DNA of 64,000 nucleotides from Actinomyces polynesiensis (GTDB taxonomy: Bacteria > Actinomycetota > Actinomycetes > Actinomycetales > Actinomycetaceae). Under the pieces are notes generated by a model. That model did no database searches and was not told the origin of the DNA. It worked only from the letters and a program-made list of their open reading frames with translations. A program made the translations under genes and the position numbers. Positions 1-7,938 of the stretch are shown here, piece after piece. Numbering within the stretch: the stretch's first letter is position 1; each line of letters opens with the position of its first letter. Location of the stretch: NCBI RefSeq assembly GCF_000820725.1, contig NZ_CCXH01000094.1, forward strand, positions 1-64,000, written 5' to 3'.

Positions 1-147
1 GTCCTGCGTCGTCGTGGCGGTCGCGGGCAGCGGGGATGCGGGGGCCGGGCCGGTCGGGGTCGTCGGCTGCACGTGGTCGGGAGCCTCCACGGGGTCGGGG
101 GACTGCCCGGGGTCGGGGGACTGCCCGGGTGCCGGTGGGGTGCTCAC
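1..147 (-). CDS. N-terminus of unidentified protein downstream of arsR (partial)
   Basis: Only the first 49 codons lie in the window; the gene continues past the left edge. It starts with GTG inside a GTGA overlap with the stop of the ArsR gene, so the two are almost certainly co-transcribed and translationally coupled. The visible part is Pro/Ala/Thr-rich and disordered, with a short duplicated motif PGQSPDP. No domain is visible. ArsR regulators of this type usually precede a metal exporter (for example a cation diffusion facilitator or P-type ATPase), and such exporters often have disordered N-termini, so an efflux protein is a reasonable inference but is not shown by sequence. Confidence 0.55.
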   Translation of the reverse strand, partial: MSTPPAPGQSPDPGQSPDPVEAPDHVQPTTPTGPAPASPLPATATTTQD

Positions 148-665
148 GAGGCCGCCCCCTCCGCCGTTGCCGCGGTGCGTGCCACGGCCCGGTGGTGGGC
201 GGGGACCTCGTCGACCATGTGCTCGGCCTGGAAGAGGGCCTGGTGGATGAGGGTGCGTGCGTGCTCGTCGACGAGGCGGTAGTAGACGCGGGTGCCCTCC
301 TGCCGGGTCGCCACCACGCGCGCCCAGCGCAGCTTCGCCAGGTGCTGCGACACCGCCGTGGGCGGTCGGCCCACCCGGCTGGCGAGCACGCCGACGGGCA
401 GCTCCCCGTCCTCCAGTGCCAGGATCAGCCGGACCCGCGTCTCGTCGGAGAGCAGCGAGAACACCTCGGTGGCCAGGGCGACGTGCTCGTCGTCGGCGGT
501 GCCCGGGGCCAGGACGTCTGCGCCCGGGTCGGGGAGGTCCGTGCCGGGAGCGGAGGGTCCAGCGCTGGGCACGGAAGGTCCGGCGCCGCGAACGAGGCGG
601 GCCCCCACGGGCGCCGACCGCCGGGGGCCGGGACCCGGAGCGCTCACCTGCATGTCTGCATCCAT
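144..665 (-). CDS. ArsR/SmtB-family metal-responsive repressor
   Basis: Winged-helix repressor of about 173 aa. After a disordered, Pro-rich N-terminus of about 55 residues comes a typical ArsR core: LSDETRVRLILALEDGELPV, then recognition helix TAVSQHLAKLRWARVV and wing TRQEGTRVYYRL. The last helix reads DEHARTLIHQAL followed by AEHMVDE, which resembles the alpha-5 metal site (D-x-H ... H/E) of SmtB, NmtR and KmtR sensors of Zn, Ni or Co; there is no Cys-rich alpha-3 site. I chose ATG at 665 because a TTATCT -10-like hexamer (670-675, minus strand) would start transcription right at this codon, giving a leaderless mRNA; ATG at 653 is the alternative. The stop overlaps the next gene by GTGA. 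Confidence 0.85.
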   Translation of the reverse strand: MDADMQVSAPGPGPRRSAPVGARLVRGAGPSVPSAGPSAPGTDLPDPGADVLAPGTADDEHVALATEVFSLLSDETRVRLILALEDGELPVGVLASRVGRPPTAVSQHLAKLRWARVVATRQEGTRVYYRLVDEHARTLIHQALFQAEHMVDEVPAHHRAVARTAATAEGAAS

Positions 666-672
666 GTGCAGA
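655..672. promoter_or_regulatory. Inverted repeat over the arsR start: probable operator
   Basis: TCTGCA-N6-TGCAGA is a perfect 6-bp inverted repeat that overlaps both the putative -10 (TTATCT on the minus strand, 670-675) and the ATG of the ArsR gene. A dimeric winged-helix repressor bound here would block its own promoter. Autoregulation is inferred from position and symmetry. Confidence 0.5.
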
Positions 673-810
673 TAACAGAAGCCTTGCCTCAGTCGGAGGA
701 AGCCCTTTCGTCCCCTGCCGGGAGGTGGGCGGTGGTCCCACCGGAGTGACGTGGCGCCCCCGTGCCCGGGGAGGGGGTCCGGCCCCCACCGGCCCGCCGG
801 GCACGGGCCC

Positions 811-855
811 GGTCGTCGGGGGCCCGATCGTCGGGAACCCGGTCGTCGGGAACCC
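811..855. repeat. Three 15-bp tandem repeats in the arsR/DUF4395 intergenic gap
   Basis: Three consecutive 15-bp units based on GGTCGTCGGGAACCC (811-825, 826-840, 841-855); the first differs in three bases and the second in one. They lie in the gene-free stretch 666-1019, upstream of the leftward ArsR gene and downstream of the leftward DUF4395 gene. No coding role is evident. Confidence 0.6.
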
Positions 856-956
856 GGATCCGCGGGGTCGTCGAGGGCCGTCGCCGCCTGGTCCAAGGAC
901 CACGCAGCCACCAACTGATCCACCGACGGTCCCCGGTCCCGACCGGGCACTGACCA

Positions 957-992
957 CGCCGCCCCACCGGACCCATCCCCGGTGGGGCGGCG
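957..992 (-). terminator. Strong stem-loop downstream of DUF4395 gene
   Basis: Arms 957-970 and 979-992 form a perfect 14-bp GC-rich stem with an 8-nt loop, 27 nt past the DUF4395 stop. It lacks a U-run, as is usual for actinobacterial terminators. Confidence 0.6.
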
Positions 993-1019
993 TCGTCGTC
1001 CAGGGGGTGATGCCTCCCC

Positions 1020-1604
1020 TCAGCCCGCCGATGCCCTCCCCCGACCCACGAGCCCGGCCCGCAGCAGGAGGACGTGGAGCTGGCAGCCGAGGCACAACCC
1101 GAAGGCAGCGTTGAGGAACGCCGCAAGGAAGGCGATCGCGGCCGAGACCACGACGGCGTGGGGCACCCCCACCAGCGCGAGCGCCAATCCGACCCCGGTC
1201 ACCAGGAGGCCCACCCCCTGGGCGAAGGTCGGCGGAGCCGCGTCCTCGAGCTCGTCGGGCGGGGACAGACGCGGGCGCACCAGGCGTTGGAAGAGCAGAC
1301 CCCAGGGATGACGTCCCACCCCGGCGAAGGCACCCCAGGCGAAGAGCACGACCAGCACCGCGAGCAGGACGAGGGCCGCAGTGCGGGCCCCCTGCAGGTC
1401 CAGGGCAATGGTCACCAACAGCAGCACCGAGGTGATCGCGGCACCGAAGCGCGGACCACGGGGGTCGACCCGGGTCGGGCGTATTCCGGCGCCGTTGGGT
1501 CCCCCCGCGGGGAGCGGGGCATGCGCGTCGGGGGGCGAGGTCCGCCCCACAGCCCGGGCACCACCCGTCGACGAGGACGGGGAACTGTCGGGTGAAGTGG
1601 TCAT
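1020..1604 (-). CDS. DUF4395 family membrane protein with CxxC
   Basis: 194-aa integral membrane protein with a disordered first 50 residues and four predicted membrane segments (about 53-70, 74-96, 129-147, 149-178). It matches the DUF4395 pattern, ending in the segment GLCLGCQLH, whose Cys171-x-x-Cys174 pair is a likely redox site near the membrane face. Its ATG overlaps the stop of the upstream thioredoxin gene (ATGA), a gene pair common in actinobacteria. The inferred role is as membrane partner in a thiol relay with that thioredoxin; the family has no settled biochemical function that I know of. Confidence 0.8.
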   Translation of the reverse strand: MTTSPDSSPSSSTGGARAVGRTSPPDAHAPLPAGGPNGAGIRPTRVDPRGPRFGAAITSVLLLVTIALDLQGARTAALVLLAVLVVLFAWGAFAGVGRHPWGLLFQRLVRPRLSPPDELEDAAPPTFAQGVGLLVTGVGLALALVGVPHAVVVSAAIAFLAAFLNAAFGLCLGCQLHVLLLRAGLVGRGRASAG

Positions 1605-2002
1605 GCTGGCACCTCCAGGAGCTCGTCGATGGCGTGGGTGAGGTCGTCCCGCGAGGGTGCGCCGACGATGCGTCGCCGGACCCGGCCCGACCCGTCGACC
1701 AGCAGCAGGGTCGGCGTGCTCGCGACGTGGAAGCGGTCGGCGATGTCGGGGCGGTCGACCAGGTCGATCTCGCGGTGGTGGGCACCGGGACGCTGGTCGA
1801 CCACCCCGCGCACGAGGCGCGCAGTCCCGGGGCAACGCGTGCACATGGGCGTGGACAGTTGGAGGACGGTCAGGCGGGAGTCGGGCTCAACGAGGTCGAC
1901 CGCGGCTCCCTCCGCGTGGCGCACCCGCCCCTGACGGACACGGAGGACCACCCCGATGAGCACGCCCACCAGGACCAGGCCCGCAAGGACCGCCAGCGTC
2001 AT
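1601..2002 (-). CDS. Membrane-anchored thioredoxin-like protein
   Basis: 133-aa protein with one N-terminal membrane anchor (residues 3-20) followed by a thioredoxin fold. The active site is MCTRCP (Cys54, Cys57), and a cis-Pro loop STPTLLL follows at about residues 93-99. The redox domain therefore most likely sits outside the membrane. The start at ATG 2002 places the anchor right at the N-terminus; an in-frame longer version exists but adds no conserved sequence. No strong ribosome-binding site is visible. The stop overlaps the DUF4395 start, so the two are translationally coupled and probably act as one thiol-disulfide module. The TRC dipeptide differs from the GP of classical thioredoxin, so the redox potential may be higher. 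Confidence 0.82.
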   Translation of the reverse strand: MTLAVLAGLVLVGVLIGVVLRVRQGRVRHAEGAAVDLVEPDSRLTVLQLSTPMCTRCPGTARLVRGVVDQRPGAHHREIDLVDRPDIADRFHVASTPTLLLVDGSGRVRRRIVGAPSRDDLTHAIDELLEVPA

Positions 2003-2124
2003 GGTGGTGACGCTACGGGCGTTCGCACACGTGCGCGACCCCAGTCCTGCGCACCGGATGATTGTGAAAGATCCTCTGGGAAGGCATCCGAGGGGACCCG
2101 GTGCGAGCGAGGTCGGCACACAGC

Positions 2125-2168
2125 GGGGCGGGGCAGTGCCCGTTTCGTTCCGGACACTGCCCCGCCCC
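2125..2168 (-). terminator. Long GC stem-loop after the glycosidase gene
   Basis: Arms 2125-2138 and 2155-2168 are perfectly complementary over 14 bp, with a further three paired bases inside. It lies 25 nt beyond the stop of the leftward glycosidase-like gene and before the thioredoxin gene, so it should end the large upstream transcript. Confidence 0.65.
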
Positions 2169-2192
2169 TGCTCCTCGGCCGAGAGCCCCGAC

Positions 2193-5100
2193 TCAGCCGC
2201 GACGCCTGCGTGAGGCGAGCGTCAGACCCGTCCCACCGGCGGCGAGAAGGCCCAGTGCAACCAGGACTGCGGTGGACAGACCCGTGTGGGCCAGGCCCGT
2301 GGACTCCGACTGGTCAGACCCCGAGGCTGAAGACCCCTGGGTGGCGGAGGAGTCTCCACCGTTCGTCGACCCGCCGTTGTCGGACCCACCATTGTCGGAC
2401 CCACCGTTGTCGGTGCCGCCGTTGTCCTCCGACCATGCGGGCACCAGGACCGAGGAGCCCGCGACGGGGATGTCGACGCTGTCGGTCAGGCCACCCTCGC
2501 CCACCGCATCGCCGGAGAGCTTGACGGAGGTCCCGTCGATGTCGACGTCGAGGGACCTGCCGAGGTACTTCAGGCCAGTGACACCGCCCGTGGCACCATC
2601 GAGGCGCACCACCGTCGGGGTGCCCTCATCGACCCGGTAGCCATTCGCGATCCAGATGTTGTCGATGTAGTTCGAGATCCCGAACAACGAGGGCCGGACA
2701 CCGCTGGCGTTCGGCGTGCCGCCCGCCTTGTGGTCGCCGGTGGAGTTGTACACCTCTGCGAACCAGCCGGACTTCACCATGTCCCTGTTGAAGGAGTTGA
2801 CGATGACCGTGGCCATGTCGCGCAGCTGTGCCACCGAGTAGGAGTCCGTCGAGGTGCTGGCACCGGTCGCTGCTCCGCCGATCGCCTCACCGTCCAGGAG
2901 TCCGTAGGTGGTGAGCTGCATGTCCGGTGCCTTCACCGCGAAGTGTCCGAGGCCCGCCAGCTGCTCGGTGTCGTCGTAGTCGCGCATGTACCGCTCCATG
3001 ACCTTCTGGCGGTACTCGTCGTCCAGCTGGTCGGCGATCAGTGCGGTCGTCGTGTAGAAGGACCATCCGGCCTTGACCCAGCGCCCCTCCTGATCGCGGT
3101 AGTCGGGCCCCTCGGTCGGGTCCGACCACGGGCTCGAGGTCCGTGAGGTGTCGAGGAAGACCTTCTGCACGGTCGGGAAGACAGTTCCCTCGCTGTTCTG
3201 CGTGGTCGGGAAGAACCAGTCCTCGTAGTCCTTGGTCAGGTCCGTGATCATCGTCGTGAAGGTGGTGGCGTCGTCCTCGTGGCCGAGCAGCTCCGCGATG
3301 CGGGACCCGAAGTTGAGGTCGTAGATCAGGGAGGCGACGAACTCCGCGTCACGCTCATCCGTGTAGTTGTTCGAACCGTAGATCCACCGCATGTTGTGGC
3401 TCGCCCAGATGAGGTTGGCCCGGAGGTTGTCGTAGATCGAGGCCAGCTTGTCCTTGTCACCCGTCACCGAGTAGAGGATCCAGGCCGTCTGGGCCTTGCG
3501 GGACGGGAGCGACTCCCCCTTGAGGGCGCCGATCACCGGGCTCGAGTCCGTCCCCACACCGTTGGTGTCGGTCGGCTCTGCGCCGGTCATGGAGACCGAC
3601 TCCATCATGCCGATGAAGGAGTCCCAGGAGGCGTCCGGATCGGTGTAGACGAGCTGTTGCATGCCCAGCAGGGAGTCCCAGCTGGCCACGTTCCTGGTGC
3701 CAGGGGTCCCGTGCATCCACAGCGAGGGCTTGCCCGTGCCCAGCTGCAGGTACTGGTTGCCGGTCTCGGGTGTGGCCGGGAGGACGTTCATCTCCAGGTT
3801 GACCCATGCCTTGTAGTAGAACGACTTCATCTGGTCGGCAGTCACTCCTCCGTCGGCCACCCGCTGGATCGAGTAGTCCTCGACCGCGGGGACACTGGAG
3901 ACGTAGCCGTCCCAGAAGGACTGCCAGTGACCGAGTGAGCCCGCGGCGCGCGAGGCCGCGCCGAGTGCTCCGGCACGCGAGTTGGACGGCCCGTCCGCGT
4001 CGGACGGGGACAGCGCGTTCCCGGACTTGGCGTTGATCGCCCAGCCGACGCCCACGACAGATTCGGCATCCGCGGACAGGTCCGCGGTCCAGAAACCGGA
4101 GGTGGTGGTCGGGGTGGCCGAGGCCCCCATGTCCCGCTCCGCAGCTGCCTGGGAGCTGTAGAAGGTGGGCACGGACCCCTCGGGCAGGGCGATCGTCCGT
4201 GTGGCGTGCTCACCCACGATGGTGATCGTGTTCGAGGTGGAGTCGTAGGTCGTGCCGGACCCCTCGAAGGCTCCGCCGACGACGGGAACGGATCCCTCGG
4301 GAAGCCCCTCGGGATCGATGGAACGCACGAAGGCATCGACATCGGTGGAGTCGAAGTACTCCTCGGTGCTGATCGTGCCCGAGCTGTAGTGCCCGGTCAT
4401 CGACAGGGAGGCCGGGGTCCAGGAGTAGTCCACCGAGTCGGCCTGGGAGAGCACCGCGGCCGAGGACGAGGCGTGGACCGACATCCGTCCGAAGGTGGTC
4501 GAGGTGCCCTTCCCGATCTGGAACACCTTGATCGAGAACGTCTTGGTCCCGGTCCAGCCCGTGATCTTCTGGAGGTCGAACACCAGCTCACCGGTGTCGG
4601 TGGTGTCGTGCCGCACCTCCTTGTCCCCACTGCCGTCATTGACCTTGAGCGCCCACTGACCACCTGTCATCGAGTCGACGTGGACCGACAGGTAGGGGGT
4701 GGCACCCAGGTCGGCCGTGATCGCCTTGGACTGCACGTAGCGGTAGTTCTCCCCCGCCTTCGATGACAGCGCGAGGGTGGCGGCCCCGTCTGCGGCCGTC
4801 AGGGAGATGTCCGAGTTCTGGGGGGTCCACCCGGCCGTCGTCTCGAAGTCGTCGCTCCAGGCCACCGCGGTTCCGGAGTCCGTCCTGATCGACATCGACT
4901 TCACGGTGACCGACGGCGCCGGACCTGACCCACCGTTGGAGGCCCACAGCTTGATGCGGAAGGGGGTGCTCGCGGAGATCTTGTTCGCCTGCATCGCCGC
5001 AGCCAGGTCGAAGGTCTGCACGGACTCCCCTGTGGAGGAGGTGTCGGCGACGACCGCCGTCTGGGCGTCGTCGCCGTTGCCGTCGGCGGTGTTGAGCTTG

Positions 5101-5675
5101 ATGGCCCACTTCCCCGTCACGGAGGGGACGACGATCTCCAGCTTCGGGTTCGTCGCGGGGTTGATGGTGATGGGGTCCGAGTAGGCGGCCGACCAGTTCT
5201 TCCCGTCCAGGACGCGCACGGTCATCCCGTCCTGACCGACGGTCGCCGTCGCGCCGCTGAGCGTGTTCCACACCGAGGCGGAGGAGTCGAAGACCTGGTT
5301 CCACAGGACCTTGTCGCTGCCGGGATCCGCAGTGGATCCCTCGCCCTCGGCGGGCCGCAGGTAGGTCGTGAGCACATCCGCGGTCGACACCGCATTGTCC
5401 CAGGCATAGAACCCGGTGGACAGGGGCAGGTCGGTCCCTGAACTCCCCTTCAGCTCGGTGCTGGCACCGGAGGTGTAGGGGTTGAGGACGACCCTCGACC
5501 CGGGTACCGACAACCAGCGCTGCTGGGTGGCGCTGGAGTCCGACAGTGAGGCGTTGGTCGCCCCGCCACCGGTCTGCGGTGCCTCAGCAGCTCGTGCCGC
5601 TGCCGGGACCCCGACCGCGCCCGCCACGAGGGCGAGGACTGCGGGGACGACAACTGCGTGACGAGACAGTCTCAT
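2193..5675 (-). CDS. Secreted, sortase-anchored six-hairpin glycosidase-like protein
   Basis: 1160-aa surface protein. The N-terminus is a signal peptide (MRLSRHAVVVPAVL then an Ala-rich region to about residue 32). Two similar beta-rich modules of about 125 residues follow, each with a K-W-A/Q-x-K-x-N-like core (VTGKWAIKLN and TGGQWALKVN), resembling carbohydrate-binding repeats. The second half has the helical pattern of (alpha/alpha)6 six-hairpin glycosidases (WDSLLGMQQLVYTDPDASWD, RDAEFVASLIYDLNFGSRIA); the exact GH family and catalytic acids cannot be assigned by eye. The C-terminus has a 15-bp-repeat-encoded (N/D)NGGS linker, an LAHTG sortase signal at about residues 1128-1132, a membrane helix and RRRRG. 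ATG at 5675 follows AAGGAGAT at good spacing. A likely role is breakdown or binding of an extracellular glycan. Confidence 0.75.
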   Translation of the reverse strand: MRLSRHAVVVPAVLALVAGAVGVPAAARAAEAPQTGGGATNASLSDSSATQQRWLSVPGSRVVLNPYTSGASTELKGSSGTDLPLSTGFYAWDNAVSTADVLTTYLRPAEGEGSTADPGSDKVLWNQVFDSSASVWNTLSGATATVGQDGMTVRVLDGKNWSAAYSDPITINPATNPKLEIVVPSVTGKWAIKLNTADGNGDDAQTAVVADTSSTGESVQTFDLAAAMQANKISASTPFRIKLWASNGGSGPAPSVTVKSMSIRTDSGTAVAWSDDFETTAGWTPQNSDISLTAADGAATLALSSKAGENYRYVQSKAITADLGATPYLSVHVDSMTGGQWALKVNDGSGDKEVRHDTTDTGELVFDLQKITGWTGTKTFSIKVFQIGKGTSTTFGRMSVHASSSAAVLSQADSVDYSWTPASLSMTGHYSSGTISTEEYFDSTDVDAFVRSIDPEGLPEGSVPVVGGAFEGSGTTYDSTSNTITIVGEHATRTIALPEGSVPTFYSSQAAAERDMGASATPTTTSGFWTADLSADAESVVGVGWAINAKSGNALSPSDADGPSNSRAGALGAASRAAGSLGHWQSFWDGYVSSVPAVEDYSIQRVADGGVTADQMKSFYYKAWVNLEMNVLPATPETGNQYLQLGTGKPSLWMHGTPGTRNVASWDSLLGMQQLVYTDPDASWDSFIGMMESVSMTGAEPTDTNGVGTDSSPVIGALKGESLPSRKAQTAWILYSVTGDKDKLASIYDNLRANLIWASHNMRWIYGSNNYTDERDAEFVASLIYDLNFGSRIAELLGHEDDATTFTTMITDLTKDYEDWFFPTTQNSEGTVFPTVQKVFLDTSRTSSPWSDPTEGPDYRDQEGRWVKAGWSFYTTTALIADQLDDEYRQKVMERYMRDYDDTEQLAGLGHFAVKAPDMQLTTYGLLDGEAIGGAATGASTSTDSYSVAQLRDMATVIVNSFNRDMVKSGWFAEVYNSTGDHKAGGTPNASGVRPSLFGISNYIDNIWIANGYRVDEGTPTVVRLDGATGGVTGLKYLGRSLDVDIDGTSVKLSGDAVGEGGLTDSVDIPVAGSSVLVPAWSEDNGGTDNGGSDNGGSDNGGSTNGGDSSATQGSSASGSDQSESTGLAHTGLSTAVLVALGLLAAGGTGLTLASRRRRG

Positions 5676-5703
5676 CAGCTCGACATCTCCTTCGATGGGA
5701 CGG

Positions 5704-5726
5704 GAGCCGGGACGGTCACCCGGCTC
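5704..5726 (-). other. Leader hairpin of the glycosidase-like gene
   Basis: GAGCCGGG/CCCGGCTC (5704-5711 with 5719-5726) forms an 8-bp hairpin about 30 nt upstream of the ATG at 5675. The ribosome-binding site is outside the stem. It may only stabilise the mRNA; no riboswitch consensus is recognised. Confidence 0.3.
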
Positions 5727-5804
5727 TGCGAAGGTCCCGACGGCGCCGTCAGCCATCGACAGAGGTGCCTGAACAGCCTTGGTCCTGCATGGTCCACCTG
5801 TTAC

Positions 5805-5816
5805 CGAAACGCTTCG
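5805..5816. promoter_or_regulatory. LacI-type operator upstream of the glycosidase-like gene
   Basis: CGAAACGCTTCG is a near-palindrome with a central CG, matching the general form of LacI/GalR-family operators (AAxCGxTT core). It lies 130 bp upstream of the glycosidase start. Sugar-inducible repression is inferred; no LacI-family gene is present in the window. Confidence 0.45.
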
Positions 5817-6003
5817 CTTCCTGAGAGTCTAGCCCATGCACCTCGCTCGGTGTGACGCCCCGGACCCGCATGTCCGCCACGCACCGGGGCCGGGAGCCAC
5901 CCACACCCCGACCCGGGGGCTCCCCCCGGGCGCCCACCCCCCCGGCACGGTCCCTGCGGCCCGCCGCCCGGACCACCACCTGACGGACGTGGGTGGACAC
6001 GGA

Positions 6004-6033
6004 GGAGCCCCGACCCGGATGGGTCGGGGCTCC
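6004..6033 (-). terminator. Terminator of the GlsB-type gene
   Basis: Arms 6004-6016 and 6021-6033 form a perfect 13-bp stem with a GGAT tetraloop, about 70 nt downstream of the leftward GlsB-type gene. A second small hairpin (CGGGTAC/GTACCCG, 6043-6060) lies between. The surrounding stretch 5676-6104 has no gene and otherwise holds the glycosidase promoter region. Confidence 0.7.
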
Positions 6034-6104
6034 GATGGTCAGCGGGTACGTCGGTACCCGTCGCGAGCTGCGACAACACCGACAGTCCGATGACGTGTGC
6101 GGTG

Positions 6105-6368
6105 TCAGCGCTTCCGGCCGGTGAGCGCCCCGTAGATGAGCAGGACGATGATCGAACCGACGATCGCCATGATCCAGGCGCTGAGGGACCAGAAGTCCTG
6201 CATGACGTCGACCTTGAAGATCAGGCCGCCGAGCCAGCCGCCGACCATGGCACCGATGACGCCCAGGATGAGCGTCGCGAACCAACCACCCGGCTGGTCA
6301 CCGGGAATGATGGCCTTCGCGATCGCCCCTGCGATCAGGCCCAGTAGAAGGAATCCCAAGAATCCCAT
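6105..6368 (-). CDS. GlsB/YeaQ/YmgE family stress-associated membrane protein
   Basis: 87-aa hydrophobic protein with three predicted membrane segments and the family pattern GLIAGAIAKAIIPGDQPGGW followed by GVIGAMVGGWLGG, ending in a short basic tail TGRKR. Members of this transglycosylase-associated/GlsB family are small inner-membrane proteins often induced by general stress; their biochemical function is unknown. The ATG at 6368 is chosen over ATG 6377 because the AGAGAGG ribosome-binding site is 9 nt upstream of the former and abuts the latter. It is a single-gene unit, bounded downstream by a strong hairpin. Confidence 0.88.
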   Translation of the reverse strand: MGFLGFLLLGLIAGAIAKAIIPGDQPGGWFATLILGVIGAMVGGWLGGLIFKVDVMQDFWSLSAWIMAIVGSIIVLLIYGALTGRKR

Positions 6369-6490
6369 GATGTCCATCCTCTCTTGATGTCGATGGGAAG
6401 CATCAACACCCCAACCCTCACACACCCTCCCGGGGGTCGCATCCGCTGGCGTGCGGGCACCTGCTCCGCGCACCGTCCGACAGCCGGGTC

Positions 6491-7852
6491 TCAGCGGACC
6501 TCCGCACCGGTCACGCGCTCATCGAGGAGCCTGACCATCGCCTCCTCCGTGATGATCGGGATCCCGTACTCCCGGGCCTTCCGGGCCTTTCCCGACATCG
6601 AGTCCGGATCTCCCGCCACCAGCACCTTGGCGGACCGACGAATCCCACCTGGTTCGAGACCGGCCCCGAGGATCCGCCGCTCCCACTCCTCCCGGGAGAG
6701 CAGGCGCGGGCTGGTCACCACCACGCGGTCTCCCGCGTCGAGCACCAACCCGCGACCCGCCCTGCACGGCCTCGGGGAGCCCGGGGAGCCCCCCATCCGT
6801 CCGTCGCCCGCCACGCGGCCCACCCCACCCTCGGGAGTGGCTCCCCGTCCCGTCTCCGTGCCGACGGAGCGCAGGGTCCCGGACGCGATTCCGGCGGGGA
6901 CGCCGAGCAGCCGTGCCACGGCCGTGAACTCCTCGACCTCGGAGTCCTCCAGGACACCGTCCTCCCATGCCGCACGGGCCAGTTCACCCAGGTAGCGCAC
7001 GTGCAGGTCGAGGAGCCCCTGCTCCGACAACCCCGAGCGCGCCGCGAAGCCCAGCAGTTCCGCCTGCTCGGACTGGCTGAGACACCGGTCCAGGAGCGCC
7101 CTGTCCACCAGGGCGAAGTACTCCTCGGCGTCGGCGCCGTCCGCGGTGTCCCTCGTGCCCACCGCCCGGGTCATCCACCGCGAGCCGGCCCCACGCGCAG
7201 CGGCTCCGTCCGCACGCGTCCACCGTGCGCGACGGGGACCACCACGGGGACGTTCCGTGCCGGGGTCCAGGGGTGAACCGTGCCCGTGGGGCGCCCACCC
7301 GCAGAAACCGTCGACCTCCCCCAGTACATCAGCCCAGGGGAGGGACCCACCCGCCCTCGTCAGGTAGTACCCGAAGAGCTCTGCGGTGGCCCTGGCGTCG
7401 CCCAGCGCGGAGTGCGCGTTGCGGAGGTCGACACCCGCCGCGGCGCAGCAGTCCGCGAGCCCGACGCTCGGTACCGACAGGAAGCGGCGGGCGTTCCTCA
7501 TGGTGCACACCGACGGCGGCACCGCGCCAGTGGCCAGGCGTCCGGCGCGGACCATCTCCGAGGTGAGGAAACGGACGTCGAAGGAGGCGTTGTGCGCGAC
7601 CAGGGCCCGCCCCTCCAGGACCTCCTCCAGGTCCTCGGCGACGTCCCGGAAACGGGGTGCCCCCAGGACGTCGGAGGCAGTGATGCCGTGGACGCGGGTC
7701 GCACCCACGTCACGGCCCGGATTGACGAGCGTCTCCCACTCGTCCTCGACCGAACCGTCAGGGTGCAGTGCCACGACACCGACCTCCACGATCCGGTCGG
7801 ACCTCGGGCTGAAACCGGTCGTCTCCAGGTCGAAGACCGCGTATCCCCGCAT
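6491..7852 (-). CDS. DnaQ-like 3'-5' exonuclease with TerB-like and BRCT regions
   Basis: 453-aa protein. Residues 1-165 form a DEDDh exonuclease of the DnaQ/epsilon type: FDLETTG (Asp8, Glu10), HNASFDVRF (Asp92) and HSALGDARATAE (His147, Asp152) supply all five catalytic residues. A disordered linker is followed by a helical stretch (about 235-310, DRALLDRCLSQSEQAELLGF) resembling TerB-like domains, and a C-terminal BRCT domain (about 360-445, with VLVAGDPDSMSGKARKAREY). This architecture is typical of actinobacterial accessory exonucleases, probably in DNA repair rather than as the replicative proofreading subunit. ATG 7852 is preceded by GGGAGGG at 6 nt. The gene follows the methyltransferase gene on the same strand with an 86-nt gap. 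Confidence 0.85.
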   Translation of the reverse strand: MRGYAVFDLETTGFSPRSDRIVEVGVVALHPDGSVEDEWETLVNPGRDVGATRVHGITASDVLGAPRFRDVAEDLEEVLEGRALVAHNASFDVRFLTSEMVRAGRLATGAVPPSVCTMRNARRFLSVPSVGLADCCAAAGVDLRNAHSALGDARATAELFGYYLTRAGGSLPWADVLGEVDGFCGWAPHGHGSPLDPGTERPRGGPRRARWTRADGAAARGAGSRWMTRAVGTRDTADGADAEEYFALVDRALLDRCLSQSEQAELLGFAARSGLSEQGLLDLHVRYLGELARAAWEDGVLEDSEVEEFTAVARLLGVPAGIASGTLRSVGTETGRGATPEGGVGRVAGDGRMGGSPGSPRPCRAGRGLVLDAGDRVVVTSPRLLSREEWERRILGAGLEPGGIRRSAKVLVAGDPDSMSGKARKAREYGIPIITEEAMVRLLDERVTGAEVR

Positions 7853-7938
7853 GGGTACCCTCCCGTTGCGCATGTGTCCGTCCAGGTTCCCACGTCGTCC
7901 GCGTCCGGGGACGGTCCATTCCGGCGCGGTACCGGGCG

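Noticed and set aside
811-855. Possible CRISPR or VNTR array
   Set aside because: Only three directly adjoining 15-bp units without spacers; a simple tandem repeat.
144-950. Longer in-frame version of the ArsR gene from 950
   Set aside because: The extra 95 residues are low-complexity, cross the tandem repeats and the likely promoter, and show no conservation.
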